A DNA stretch of 64,000 bases from Rhinopomastus cyanomelas (lineage: Eukaryota; Chordata; Aves; Bucerotiformes; Rhinopomastidae). Position numbers and translations under genes: made by a program. How positions within the stretch are numbered: the stretch's first letter is position 1; every line of letters starts with the position of its first letter. The DNA is taken from NCBI GenBank assembly GCA_013400115.1, contig VXBP01004033.1, forward strand, positions 186,001-250,000, in the 5' to 3' direction. Below are positions 11,601 to 22,661 of the stretch, one piece after another. Below the pieces are notes generated by a model, which saw only the letters and a program-made list of their open reading frames with translations, was not told the DNA's origin and did no database searches.

Positions 11601-12819
11601 TCTCCTAAAAGACTTAAATCTATTGACACTGAGGTCTTGCTTTCTGGATATTTTGCTTGCCCACAAATTCTAAGGTGTATGTTCCATTCGTTGTGTACAG
11701 CCAGAAGGGCCACAGAAACGCGATTACATGCAGAAAACCTGGAGCAAATGTCTGGTTGTCTGTGCCCACAGGTGTAGCTGTGAGGGCACAAGAATTTGGC
11801 TCCTAAGAGGGTTGTAGAAGGACATGCAGGCATGGTCAATTAAACAAATATTCCATCTCTGAGTATTAAACATATTTATGGGTTTTAAACAAAATCCATC
11901 CAGAAACTTCTAAAGACGGATTTCAGAACTATCCCCCTTCCCCCTTTTCTCTTGGGTGGGAGAATCATTTGGAGAGTTGGACTCTTCAAAAAACTCCTCT
12001 CATCCACAAAGCAAAGTTCTGCAGAAAAGTCTACTGTGGTAATCAGTATGTTCATCTGGGGAAAAAATAGAGCTGAGCTATTTATTTATCTTTAATTATA
12101 AGTGGTTAAACAAGGAGAATAGACTTACAGCTCCTACTGAACTTAAAAAGATTGTGATTTGTGCCAGCTAAAAATTAATTAGTAAGGAATTTTTAATTCC
12201 AGCATCCTAAGCCAAGAATCTATTCCTTGATAGAGACGTCCCTGCGGAATAGAGTTATGAGATCAGATTAGAAAGAGCATAAACTTTATATCACATGGAA
12301 CTTGGACTTTGAGCAGCAACGCAAAGAGCTCGCCCGCAAGTATTTATTTGGCTTTCTGGTGCTGGAACCTGCGCTCACTGCTGAACAGATGGGGCTCCGT
12401 ATGCCAGCCACGAGAACGCAGACTCTGGAAGCGCGCGGAAGGTTCTGGAAAAGGAGGAGTGGAAAGGTATTGGGAAAGGAGTTAGGGGCTCTTCAGTCAG
12501 GAGTAAATACCTCTCATGGATTTGGTTGTGAATCTGAAAGGACAGAGGAACTAACGCCATCCATCTGGGAGCTTGCTGGATGCTGCTTCTTCCCTCTTGC
12601 CGAGCTGAAGCAGAAGAGCACGAAGCCACATTAACTCTTTAAACATCTTTTCCCTGGCTTTGTTAGATTTTGGTGGGTTTTGAGGTGTGCACAGCAGGTG
12701 AGGAAGCCCAACAATTTGTCACTGTGACAAACCACAATAAGTAGTAGATATAATTAAGGGGGTTTTTTGTGACTATAAATACTTTGTGAATATAAAATGT
12801 TTGTGAACATCAATATTTC
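8675..12819. other. 5' flank without recognised gene
   Basis: No gene is recognised. A degraded CR1 tail lies at about 10425-10470 (GACCTTAAAGGTCTTTTTC then GTGATTCTGTGAC). An open stretch at about 10119-10385 on the + strand follows a good acceptor-like site (TTTCTGTATTTGCAG) but has no convincing donor or similarity. Open frames around 9200-9500 and 12302-12634 overlap antisense frames and look random. Confidence 0.5.
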
Positions 12820-13031
12820 ACATCAACCTGAGAAGGAACTTCTTCACGGTGAGGGTGACGGAGCACTGGAACAGGCTGCCCAGGGGGGTTGTGGAGTCTC
12901 CTTCACTGGAGATGTTCAAGACCCACCTGGGTGTGTTCCTGTGTGACTTGGCCTAGGTGATCCTGCTGTTGCAGGCGGATTGGACTGGATGATCTTTCAA
13001 GGTCACTTCCAATCCGTAGTGATTCTATGAT
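12820..13031 (+). mobile_element. CR1 3' end, ATTCTATG-tail type
   Basis: Starts in the pol tail (CAACCTGAGAAGGAACTTCT), continues HWNRLP and VVESPSLE-coding sequence, then the 3' UTR with GACTGGATGATCTTTCAAGG and one terminal ATTCTATG octamer. It is close to the copy at 52363-52911, so fairly young. Confidence 0.9.
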
Positions 13032-14308
13032 TTCGCTCTCAAAAACCTAAACTTGTTGATTTTGAACCTTCTGCCCTTAGAGAAATGTTGCACCAAAAGG
13101 GGAAATAAAAAGCTAATTTAAACCTAATGTTTGTCATGAGTTTGTTTTCACGTTCAGACAATCAGAGATCCTTCAGCGGAGCTGCTGTGTTGGTTTTGAG
13201 TCGATTTGTTAAAAGCCACAAATAAAGAACTTTTACAGGGAGCCATTTTTTGTTCCTTTGATGATGATCCCCTGATGTTGCTGATCCTTATGGTAATTCA
13301 GCATCACTGCAATATGAAACTGTAAGCCTCAGCAGAGGGGAGGCACAGCAGTAGTTTCCAGTGCAATATGTACCAGGAAAATATCAGTGAATTATAAGGA
13401 TTATGGACAATTTGAAGAGTCAAACTGCATTAGTGTAAATGACACAGTAAATACAAACCTATTTAGATCGGAGGCAGATGATTGCTGTCGTGCTAAGGTG
13501 AGAAGGAGCCTGCTGTTGCCAGTGACAATCGGTGGTGGTTACTGGGAGTGACTAATGGCAGGTCTGTGGAGGTGAAACGTGGTTGAGACTGTAACAAGAA
13601 ATAGGGAGGATCCTGGTGGTGCTTCATCAGTGTGTCTGTAGGGTAACGTGTTCATGAAGGATGTAGAAGAAACAGAATCTCTTTTATGGAAGTAAGTTGA
13701 TACTTCCATAATTCTTCATGATTCTATGGGGGGGGGGGGGGAGGGCTGACTAAACGTTAGCAGTTTTGGTTGTTTTATGTTGTTTCCAAATGGTGATTAA
13801 ATATTGGTTGCATTTCTACAACAGCAACACGGATTGTCGAGGTGACGTGTGAGAGAAGCTCCAGGATTAGGGAAGGTAGTAAAGACAGAGAGAAACATAC
13901 CTTGAAATGTGCTACAAGCGACGGGTTCAAATGGAAGAGGAAGAATCTGTGGAGTATGGCAGGTTTTATTTCTGCTTTAAGCTTCCAATTAACCGTGTGG
14001 GTTATCATTAAGTCTCCCAGTCACAAGACACAAACCTTCACTCAAGCAAAATTTGTACAGGAGCAAGTTTCCTAGTTTTACCTGAAACCTGTAAGGCAAC
14101 TCTTTTCTAAATGAGAGAATGTAGTTGTCTACATGCATTTGTTAGAATATTTTGCATTGCCTGGTTGTTGGGTTGCATTCTTTTAGATAATGGCTTCTTT
14201 TAAAGGAAAGTGAAGAACTTTGTGAGAAGAAAAAGGTGAGAAATGCCTTATCCATCCTGAGACAGATGACACTTTGGAAGGGTTCAGAAGTAGAGGACTC
14301 ATCGCCAG
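13032..14308. other. 5' flank, no gene; poly-G run
   Basis: Nothing coding is recognised. A run of 14 G lies at 13728-13741, directly after CATGATTCTATG, which may be the last octamer of a lost CR1 tail. Open frames at 13775-14075 on both strands overlap each other and carry no motif. Confidence 0.5.
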
Positions 14309-14383
14309 GGTGTGACTCGGTCTAGGTGATCCTGCAGGGCGATTGGACTAGATGATCTTCCGAGGTCACTTCCAGTCCCGAAT
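14309..14383 (+). mobile_element. Short CR1 3' end
   Basis: GTGTGACTCGGTCTAGGTGATC, a shortened CCTGCAGGGCGATTGG, ACTAGATGATCTTCCGAGGTC. Only the last coding bases and the 3' UTR remain and the terminal octamers are lost. Confidence 0.75.
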
Positions 14384-14444
14384 GTCCTGTGTGACTTAAG
14401 CTGAAACTTGTTATTTTGCTTCGATTTTCTTGAACAAGGTATGA

Positions 14445-14542
14445 GGCTGAAGGAGATGGTTTAGTGGTGAGCTTGGAAGAACTACCTTAATGGTTTAACT
14501 TGATGTTAAAGGTCTTTTCCAGCCTCAATGATTCTGTAATTT
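14445..14542 (+). mobile_element. CR1 3' end of a second, older type
   Basis: GGAGATGGTTTAGTGGTGAG, then GATGTTAAAGGTCTTTTCCAG and CTCAATGATTCTGTAATT. This is the 'gagatggtttagtggtga' class of CR1 3' UTR, different from both neighbours. Confidence 0.7.
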
Positions 14543-14569
14543 GCATTCAAGAGGTACGTGGAACAGACA

Positions 14570-14846
14570 GGGAGAAATAGGACAAGGGGTAATGGTTTTA
14601 AGCTGCCAAAAGGTAGATCTAAGCTGAACGTGAAGAAAACGTTCCTTAAACTCAGGGTGGTGAATCACTGGAACAAATTGCTCAGAGAAGTGATGGAGGC
14701 CCCATCCCTGGAGGTACTCAAGGTCAGGGTGGGTGGGGCTCTGGGGACTTTGCTCTAGTTAGAGATGTCTCTGCATGTTGTAGAAGGGTTGGACTAGATG
14801 ACCTTTGGGGGTTCCTTCCACCCCAGTGCAGTCTATGATTCTATAA
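14570..14846 (+). mobile_element. CR1 3' fragment
   Basis: Encodes the RTRGNGFKLPKGR-like motif, NHWNKLLREVMEAPSLE, then a 3' UTR with GGGTTGGACTAGATGACC and a terminal TCTATGATTCTAT. The frame is open for about 66 codons at the C-terminus of pol. It completes a cluster of three CR1 ends within 540 bases. Confidence 0.85.
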
Positions 14847-15919
14847 ATAAAAACCTTTGGTGACAAGGGTGAAGGTCCTAGCTGTTTGGCTAACAACCTT
14901 ATCCAATTCATTTAAGCTAACGATGGCTGCAGAATGGCAAAGAATCCTCCTTCGAAATAAGTTTGTAGACTGAATGCCAACTTTAATTCTTCTCTTGACT
15001 TTCTGGAACAGACAGAGTGTGTCAGTGTGAGTTTCTTCCTTCCAGCCTTACCTCGGGTTTTGAATTGATCAAAGTGTTTCTGTAGTAGGCTCTTTATTTT
15101 GTCATTCGTAGATTTGTTAGGTCGTCTTGGTGGCTTGAGACAAAGAAGTTACGTGTTTTGGGGTTTGTTGTGCAATGTGAGCATTGCAATAAGCAGCTGT
15201 TGGCTGTTGAGATTCAAGATGGGTTGCCAGTGGTCCAGGTCTTTCTCTTAGAGAGCTGCTGATGGCCTGACACAGGCTTAGCACTCCTCCTAAAGACACC
15301 AACCTTGCATCTTGACCCATGCATCCTTGAAGCAGTTTTCTTAACAACATTAATAAGTTGGGTCTTGTTGCAACATTAACGTCTCAGACTGATTTATTTC
15401 CTCGAAGAACAAATTGAGAAATACGAAAAGTCTTGATACTCCTTTACAAATGCATTCAGAAGCTTTTCTTTTTTAAAAAAGGAAAAGGAAATCACCATTT
15501 TACTTTGAAACTTATCTAAACTTCATTTTGAACAAGCTAAAAATCCAAGGTACTACACACACCTCTTAATTTCAGGTCTAATTACATGTTTTGTTTGATG
15601 AAATACTACTTTTTCCATCTTTATCTTTCAATGTAGGAAAGAAGCTGAAAAAAATTACAGAGCTTCCTTTGGATTTGGGTGCTTTATAGCTATGAAGACA
15701 GCTCTAACAGTCACCAATTTTCATTGACTTTTATGCCGTTGGAACTGTCAATTCTGAGAGTTCAGTGGTTCTGCCCTCTTCTCTCTCATCTCCAAACACA
15801 GGGAAAAATGGATCTAATTCTTCTTACTATACCTTTGTTCCACTAGTATGTTGGAATTTATTTGCTATGAAATTCCTCTTCCAAGGCTTTTTCATTCAGC
15901 ATGGTGCTTCAGGTTTTTC

Positions 15920-15936
15920 ATATATATATATATATA
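15920..15936. repeat. TA dinucleotide microsatellite
   Basis: About eight TA units followed by a decayed CACACG/TATTTATA stretch up to about 15975. Confidence 0.85.
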
Positions 15937-16630
15937 CGCACACGTATTTATATTTTACATGTATATTTATATAAGTGTTTGGCTTTATTACTGTAAAAGA
16001 CAGAGTCTGTTTTGTGTTCTCTCGTGAAGTGTTAAGTTCTCCCAGAGTTAAAGCAGACAGGAGGTATTTTCTGTAATGCTGGTCCTGCTGTCTGACCTTT
16101 TCACACAGTAGAAGGCTTTCCATTTTTCCTCGAAATAAAATTATTTGACTAGCTACAGTGTTTAAACAAATCAAATGAGGCTTCAAATTATGTAAAACCT
16201 GACTAATTACTTTAAATGAAATTACAGCGTTCACTTCTGCCTTTCTGGCATAATTCAGTTTGAATGTTCATGTAAGCTGTAACGTGTCTGCTGTGTATTT
16301 GGGCCGGTTGAATAAACTGATGGTTGGTCTAATGTCTTGATAAATGTTCAACAAAGGCTTTTTTTAAAAAAAATTTCTAAGCTAGCTCAAAGATCAAGTT
16401 CCTTGTGGCCTGAAGGAAAAGGAGGCAAATCTCACACACACCCCTTTGAAACAAAGGTGCTGCACTCTTGGTTGGGAGTGAATGGAGAGGTGGGACACCC
16501 TGCTGTGCCCTCCTGTGCCTGGATCAGACAGCTTCTAGAAAGCATCTTATTAATTACCTGCTAATGTGGGGTAACTTGGAACTTTCTTATTCAAGGTGAT
16601 TTGGAACTACAGGCTTCTAGTGCAACGCTC

Positions 16631-16740
16631 TCTTGCTTGGCGAGTGCCACACACTCTTGCTTGGCGAGTGCCACACACTCTTGCTTGGCGAGTGCCACAC
16701 ACTCTTGCTTGAGTGCCACACACTCTTGCTTGGCGAGTGC
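16631..16740. repeat. 24-bp minisatellite, about 4.7 copies
   Basis: Unit TCTTGCTTGGCGAGTGCC plus ACACAC. Copies start at 16631, 16655, 16679, 16703 and 16724. The fourth has lost three bases (21 bp) and the fifth is partial. The full copies look identical, so the expansion is recent. The unit length is a multiple of three, so the minus strand reads as an eight-residue peptide repeat (QARVCGTR), but nothing supports translation. Confidence 0.95.
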
Positions 16741-19700
16741 AAACTTCCTGCAGTGATTGGGAGCGAAAGTGAGGTTTCCAGATGCACTTGAGCCCTAGCA
16801 TTTGAGGATCTTGTCAGTCAGACAAGTACCTTCCAGTGATTCTTGCACATGAGGTGTTTTCAAGGGGGTTGCTGGTGGAACCTACTGGGAGACTGGCAGA
16901 GATGTAAGAAGGAATAAGCACAACAATCACCTAGACATTAGTAATATATTTTTTAAGAAACTCTCTTTTTTCCCTCCTTGTTTGACTTGCTCTTACGCTA
17001 CTGCTACTTCTGAAGAAACATTTTGTGCACAAAATCTGGTAGAAGTGATGTTTTCTATAATAAACGCGGTGTTTGAGGGAGCAGCCGTTAAGTAAACACA
17101 CAGTGAAGAAGGTACTGAAGCAGGAGTAAGTTTTAAAAAACCAACAACCCCACTTTGGACCGGGAGTGATCCCAGATTTCCGAAACGGTGTCTCATTTAG
17201 TGATCTTCACTAAAAAACCTTCTGCTTTCTTGAGCTGTAAAACAGACCTTTAGATTTTTTATTCCCATTCCCTGTTTCTCCTCAACTCTCCAGAGAATAT
17301 GAGCAAGATGAATTGCTCCTCTGATTCAATCAGTTTACCTTTGTGGGATGAAGAGGTGCTGCTCGAGTGTAAGGAGTGTGAGAAAGGTGTTCATCTTGCT
17401 GAAGGGAAATATTCAGTCGTATTTTTAACCATCTGCCAGAGAAGAGCAGCAAAGACGTCGTGCTGAGAGAGACACGTGTCTCTGGGCCTTTTGACTTCAT
17501 TAATTCATTCACAGAAAGTGTTGAGTTTCTAAGCAGCAACAGCACAGACCAGCTCGTGCTGTCTCTATTGGGGGATATTGTGCTGCACAGATAAGCACTA
17601 AGTGTTGACTTCTTCATACGTAATTCATTCTTCAGTTTCCTTCAGAATGGGAAAATCCAGCAAGGAGTGAGTCCAACCGGCGCGAGCGGGAAGTGGAAGT
17701 AGCGGCTTAACAAACAATGAGAAGCAGCCCACAGTTTACACAGCATGTTTGCAGCAGGAAGGTGGAGGTTCCACTGCATCTGTTCTGTGCGAGCTGAGCT
17801 GGCTGCCGAGTGCTCCTCGTTCTTTAAAACAAACAGCATTACATCCGTAAGCGTACATCCCAGCCAGGCTGTCTGATGAGCCGAAGGTTGTGGGAAAGGG
17901 TCCGCTGAAACCGCCTCCAGTCTCGCTGCCTCCGGCACAGTTGTCTTAGTGCCCTTCTATTATTTCAGGGGGTTTGGTTTTCATCAGAAGCAAGACAGAA
18001 TGCTGTTGAAGTAGTATTTAATTAGTTCCAAAGATTCACCTTGATTAACTCATCCAGGTTCCACACACGCAGCTTCCTAGTCTGCCTGTTTTTACTGAAG
18101 CTTGATGGGGTGAATAACTTTGAGAAGGTTGCTCGCAGTTATTATAGGCTGGGTGTGCTTTAGGTGGAAGCAGTTTCTTGTTCTACTGTAAAATTTAATT
18201 AAATGGAGTTTTGCAAACCATTGAAAGCGGGTTTGCAGAATATGGCTACTGAGAGTAGGTACATGTGATTTAAACCTCTCCTTCGAGACCCGTCTACAAA
18301 CACGGGTACCTCAGGATTACACTAGCAGGCTCCACTGAAAACCTGATGGATGTCTTACTGCTTGCATGAGCCTGGAATTCGCTCTTCTGAATGTCCTATG
18401 ACCTTTGCTTTCTCTTTCTCCTGCAAATCCATCAAAACCACAGACAGAGCAATGTGTCCAATGGAAGCTGATGTGTCTAAGCCCTGCCAATTTGTACCAG
18501 AGGAGCTGTGACTGGAAGACATTGGGGGAACGTCACAAGCAAACACCTCGGACAGAAAACGCCACCAGCACCAAAATATCTCTCTGGTTCTTTTTGTGTG
18601 GTTGTTACCCAAGCTCTTGCCTTTATTAAGATTTGGTTCTGCAGCAACGTGTTCTGTAGAGCTGCTAGACTGGAGCTAATGAAGCTTCCAGAAAAGTGGG
18701 ACCAGCCCCTTACACCTGTTCACCGTGTGCCCAGAGGTCACTGCAGCCTAGATCCACAGAAGGGGAATGTGGGCCATAAGGTACTTCCTGAGTGAAGACT
18801 TTACCTTTGCTTTCAGTTGCAAGTGGGGTATTACAACAGGGGTAGTAGTTGCGTGTGTGGGAAACCGTTACTGAGTACCTCAAAGTCAAAATTTGCCTAT
18901 GAATGGGCTGTGAACAATAACATTGTGTGAAGTAGTTCTCTTGTGAACTAGGATTTTTTTCTTAATTTATCTGTTACGGAGTCACCAAGACGTGTGTGAT
19001 TTTTAAATTAACTTTTCAAAAATTGTTATTTCTTGTATCTGCATGGAATCAACAAAATCAAATGGAAACGCTTGGTGATATATACATTTTCTTTCCCCCC
19101 CCATTACTGTTACTTCATGTAGGATCTGTTGCAGGTGACATCTGCAGCTGGTTTCTAAAGCCCTTTCTGACGTGGCCAAAGAGTTCTTCTCAAGTTTCTC
19201 AGCATGTGTCTCTGTGCTGCAATGCCATCTCACTTGTTCAAACAAGCTTAGTGATCAAAGTTAATGAACCACTTTGGTATGGGTTGTAAATTAGGAATAA
19301 AAAAAGACCAAAGAACGAGGAAGACCTCGTCTGTGCCCAGGAAGCGTCTCAGCAGAAGTAGCCTTGCAGAGAGGGAGTTTGACACAAGTCATTAGGGTTT
19401 TCCTCTGTTACATGATGCTCAAGCCAATTGTCATCCCATTCTTTTTCTCATGGTGCTTTCAGGTTTTTTTGGCTGTCCTCCCTTTTTGCAAGAGAGCAAA
19501 GTTGCTCTGCCTCTTTGCTTGTGCAGGTGCTACAGAAACTCCTAGGCTGTTGCTTCTTCCTTCCAATCCGTTATGATTCTACAAACAGGGTACAAACCTG
19601 TGCTACTCAGGCTTGTTCTTGCGGATAGTGAGATGATGTTTAATAACATGAAGTTAATCTTAGTCTCCATTGATGCCCTAGACACCTTAAGTTCTGGCTT

Positions 19701-21646
19701 TTTTGCTTTCAAAACCCAAAGCTCTGCTGCATGTTGTCCTGTGCTTTCAGTATTTGCTGCTTTCTTTTTCTTCTGAGAGAGTAAACTGGAAAAATTATTT
19801 AGATGTAGAAAATAGGGGGATGCACTAAATGACATCGTAGGCGTAGGAAATCTCAGCGGTCTGTAACAGATTAAAGAAGAGAGAGAACCACCTCACACCC
19901 TCTGATCATTTGATGTATCTGCAAGACTAAAATCAGTCCTGCAAGAACACTGGTGTGAATAATCCTCGCTGTGGTAAGTAGTCCGATTGTTCGCAGTGCT
20001 GGTGAAAGGCAGTGGTCTGGCAGCCTTGAGGAATGAAGTCCTTTTTTTATTAGCCGGGCAAGTTTCCCAACACCCAGTGCCTGGTCAGCCTGCCTACCCC
20101 CTGATCTGAAGAGAGGAGGGATAAGCTTTCTCTCAGGCTAACAGGCAGTTCAGTTTCCACAGCTCACATAATTCTTGCTTCTATTTGGAGGCTGCCAATT
20201 AGTGAAAAGTAAAGGGAGAGAGTTTGCAGGGAATTGCAGCTCTAATCCACCAAACTTGCATCTGAGAAAGGACCACCTCAGCCCTCTGCAGATTCCAGGC
20301 AGATCATGCCAAAAGACTGTGAAACTGTCTGTGCCAGCATGTGGTACAGCGCAGCAATGGGGCACTTGCTCCCCACAGCCTCAAGATAAGGCACGGGGAG
20401 CAAACTGTACTCCTGCCTCCCCCCTTTCATTTTCACTTGCTGCTCTCGCCAAGTCTGCTCTATCGCAGCAGCTTCTATCGGGGTTGAGATGGTTTCACTT
20501 GTCGCTGGTGAAAAACATTGTAGTCTTTTGTGTCCTACCCCAGGGCTTCCAGGCCTACTGTGACCAAATACTTTATCAGCAAGTAGAAGCCCTGGCTTAC
20601 TCAATGGTCAAAGTCTGCCAGTCCAGCTCTGAACACCTCGGATTTATTTGCACTCTGAAAATAAACACAGCATCATTCTTAATGCTGCTCTGTGTTCTAC
20701 AGCCTCTGCCCATCCCTCTCAGATGCAGGCAGCCAAGAGATAACTGGAACTATTGTGTGTCTTACAGACGCGGGTAACTGGAACTTGAGGACCTGCAAAT
20801 CAACTGACCCAAGACCCAACTTTTCCACCAGCAATGCAGCACGTAACCCAATTTGTGGGTGAGATGCTGGAACAAACATGGATCATGGTAGGCTTGACAG
20901 CTGTTTGTGAGCAGCCACCATTTGTGTGAGAGCAGTGCACTAGTGGTGATTAGATGGCAGAATGTGCGTCTGGCCAGGGTTTACCAAGGAGTTCCATCAC
21001 TCAGCAGCAGTGTCGAAAGCCACAGCAGCAGTCCTGCTCGGCAGAAGGTGGTTGCACATGAGCCGGTACCATTTGTAAGAAGCTCGAGCTGCTGTCGGCT
21101 CAGGTGCCATGGTTTGGTCTACTCGAGCTGTGCTTCAGTCAGAGCAGCGAGAGCAGCTTCAGCACCTCCTGTGCGGGAGGCAGCCGGGCTGTATAACATG
21201 GCCTCTGTCACGCAGGAGGGATGTGCGTGCTTTTGGTGGTAGCTTATGCTTTATTTTAAAATCGGGTAGTGGTCGTGGAGTCGAGGGTTACTGGGGCAAT
21301 GCACTGCAGCAGGGCTCTGGTGGCACCTCGCCGGGCACCTTTTGCCCCAAGCCAAGGCGGTGGAAGAGAGGTGCTGTGTGGTGGGACGTAGCCGCCTGCG
21401 CTGCGCGGCTGCTGGACGGGTGGTGGGTCTGGAACCCCTTCCCACAGGGCCATCTCCTGAGGAAGCGGAGCGGGGGGAGCAGCCGACCCCCCGCAGCGGC
21501 TCATGCTGCCGGTTACCAGTCCGGGCGCTGCCCGTGGACCGCTCACGGGCGTCGGAGAAGGCTTTCTGAGCTCCGCGGCTTCCCCTTCCCTTCCCCCGGC
21601 CGCGCGGGGGCTCCGCCTGGTCCCGCGGCGGGGGGCGGCGGTGCGG

Positions 21647-21794
21647 TGCGGAGCTGTCGGCGGGGCGGGGGTGCAGGGGGGGAGTGTGTGTGTGTGTGTG
21701 TGTGTGTGCGGGGTGCGCAGCTCTCGCTAGCGCTGCCTGTGGCCGCAGCCAGGCACGCTCAGAGCCCCGCCGGAGCAGGCTCCGCTCTCCCGTC
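21647..21794 (+). repeat. Promoter/5' UTR block, copy A (assembly duplicate)
   Basis: 148 bases matching 22289-22436 with the same GT-run length (25 bases, 21684-21708) and two differences: A at 21751 versus G at 22393, and T at 21781 versus C at 22423. The copy stops at the N at 21795 exactly where the other copy runs on into the RORA 5' UTR and exon. The pattern fits two alleles, not an ancient duplication. Confidence 0.9.
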
Positions 21795-22000
21795 NTGCGA
21801 TTTAATCCCTCGCTTGACTGTTCGCGCCGGCCGGAGCAGCGGACGGGAGCGGTCCCGCGCTCCGACCCCCCGCAAACCCTCGCAAACTTTTATAGCCGCT
21901 TTTAATTGCTGCGGGAGGAGGGACGGGCGCAGTGGAAATACCGAGTGGCTGTGCCTGGTGCTTCCCCGGCTCCCTCGTTCGTCGCCGGGGCTATCCGGAT

Positions 22001-22287
22001 GGGTGCTGCGCCCCTGGAATTACATAATTTTATAAATATATAAAGCAACAGCGGGAGCATCGGGATCCGAGGGAACAAACTTTTAAAGCTGCAGTGTCCT
22101 CTCCCCCACCTTTTTTTTTTCTTTTTGGATTTCTCCCCCTCGTCTGCCTCCTCCTGACAGTTCCTCAACTGGTGGTGTGTGCGGTGGCTGGTTGTGAATG
22201 GGGGATCCGTGATTGAGCGTGCGGAGATGGGAGGTTTGCGAGCCACTCGCTCTCCCGCGCGGCGTTTGCCCTTAATTCATTTAAGTG
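22001..22287 (+). repeat. Island block with TATA motif, copy A (assembly duplicate)
   Basis: 287 bases matching 22662-22947 with one difference, a C-run of five versus four (near 22105 and 22766). It ends at the N at 22288, while the other copy continues into new sequence (22948-23269). Its left extension 21796-22000 is unique in the window. Confidence 0.9.
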
Positions 22288-22288
22288 N

Positions 22289-22525
22289 TGCGGAGCTGTC
22301 GGCGGGGCGGGGGTGCAGGGGGGGAGTGTGTGTGTGTGTGTGTGTGTGTGCGGGGTGCGCAGCTCTCGCTAGCGCTGCCTGTGGCCGCAGCCGGGCACGC
22401 TCAGAGCCCCGCCGGAGCAGGCCCCGCTCTCCCGTCTGCTTCCCTACCATAGAGTCGCGCTGGAAACAGAAGATAGAGGGAGTGTAGGAGCTCGCCATCT
22501 CCAAGCGATCTACATTGGGAAAAAC
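22289..22525 (+). promoter_or_regulatory. RORA: RORA 5' UTR / proximal promoter, copy B
   Basis: Copy B of the promoter block (22289-22436) runs on through 22437-22525, which leads directly into the start codon. It includes GAAACAGAAGATAGAGGGAG and ends TACATTGGGAAAAAC before the ATG. A stop (TAG at about 22486-22488) closes a long upstream frame before the RORA ATG, so no N-terminal extension in that frame is possible. The transcription start is not determined. Confidence 0.6.
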
Positions 22526-22660
22526 ATGGAGTCCGCTCCGGCAGCCCCCGATCCAGCAGCCGGCGAGCCGGGCAGCGGCGTCTCCGAGGCGGCCGCCGGC
22601 GCCAGGGACACCCCGGTGAACCTAGAGCCGGCCCGGAAAAGCGATGCCCCTGCCCCGGCC
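22526..22660 (+). CDS. RORA: RORA exon 1, N-terminus of isoform alpha-1 (partial)
   Basis: First 45 codons of the nuclear receptor ROR-alpha, isoform alpha-1. ROR-alpha is a nuclear, sterol-binding transcription factor that acts as a monomer on AT-rich AGGTCA half-sites and drives circadian (BMAL1), lipid and cerebellar Purkinje-cell programmes. The peptide begins MESAPAAPDPAA, identical to mammalian alpha-1 as I remember it, then keeps the landmarks EPGS, EAAAG, RDTPVN and ARKS with conservative changes. This is the isoform-specific N-terminal region that modulates DNA binding; the zinc fingers and ligand domain lie in exons outside the window. The ATG has a strong context (A at -3, G at +4). 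The reading frame is cut at the N at 22661, so the end of the exon and its splice donor are not seen, and the next contig is not its continuation. It is too short to stand out as an open frame and is easily missed. Confidence 0.88.
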
Positions 22661-22661
22661 N

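Larger units (their letters stand above)
14847..21100. other. Proximal RORA 5' flank, repeat-poor, no gene seen
   Basis: About 6 kb with no clear CR1 copy. Contains a short TA run at about 15920-15936 and the 24-bp minisatellite at 16631-16740. The longest open frame is 200 codons at 20175-20777 on the + strand; it overlaps a 108-codon antisense frame, has no recognisable motif and I do not call it a gene. CpG density starts to rise near 20900-21100. Confidence 0.55.

Noticed and set aside
13705..13741. ATGATTCTATG followed by a G run as a CR1 end
   Set aside because: Only one octamer and no upstream CR1 sequence.
16631..16740. CRISPR-like spaced repeat
   Set aside because: Direct head-to-tail units with no spacers in vertebrate DNA.
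16607..16801. Minus-strand repeat peptide (QARVCGTR units)
   Set aside because: It is a translation of a 24-bp minisatellite; no start context or conservation is visible.
19556..19581. CR1 tail-like string CCAATCCGTTATGATTCTAC
   Set aside because: Too short and isolated to separate a CR1 remnant from chance.
20175..20777. 200-codon + frame upstream of RORA
   Set aside because: Overlaps a 108-codon antisense frame, no domain, no splice logic.
21109..22035. 308-codon + frame across the CpG island
   Set aside because: It crosses an N at 21795 between contigs that do not belong together, contains the GT run translated as Cys-Val, and is open only because GC-rich DNA lacks stops.
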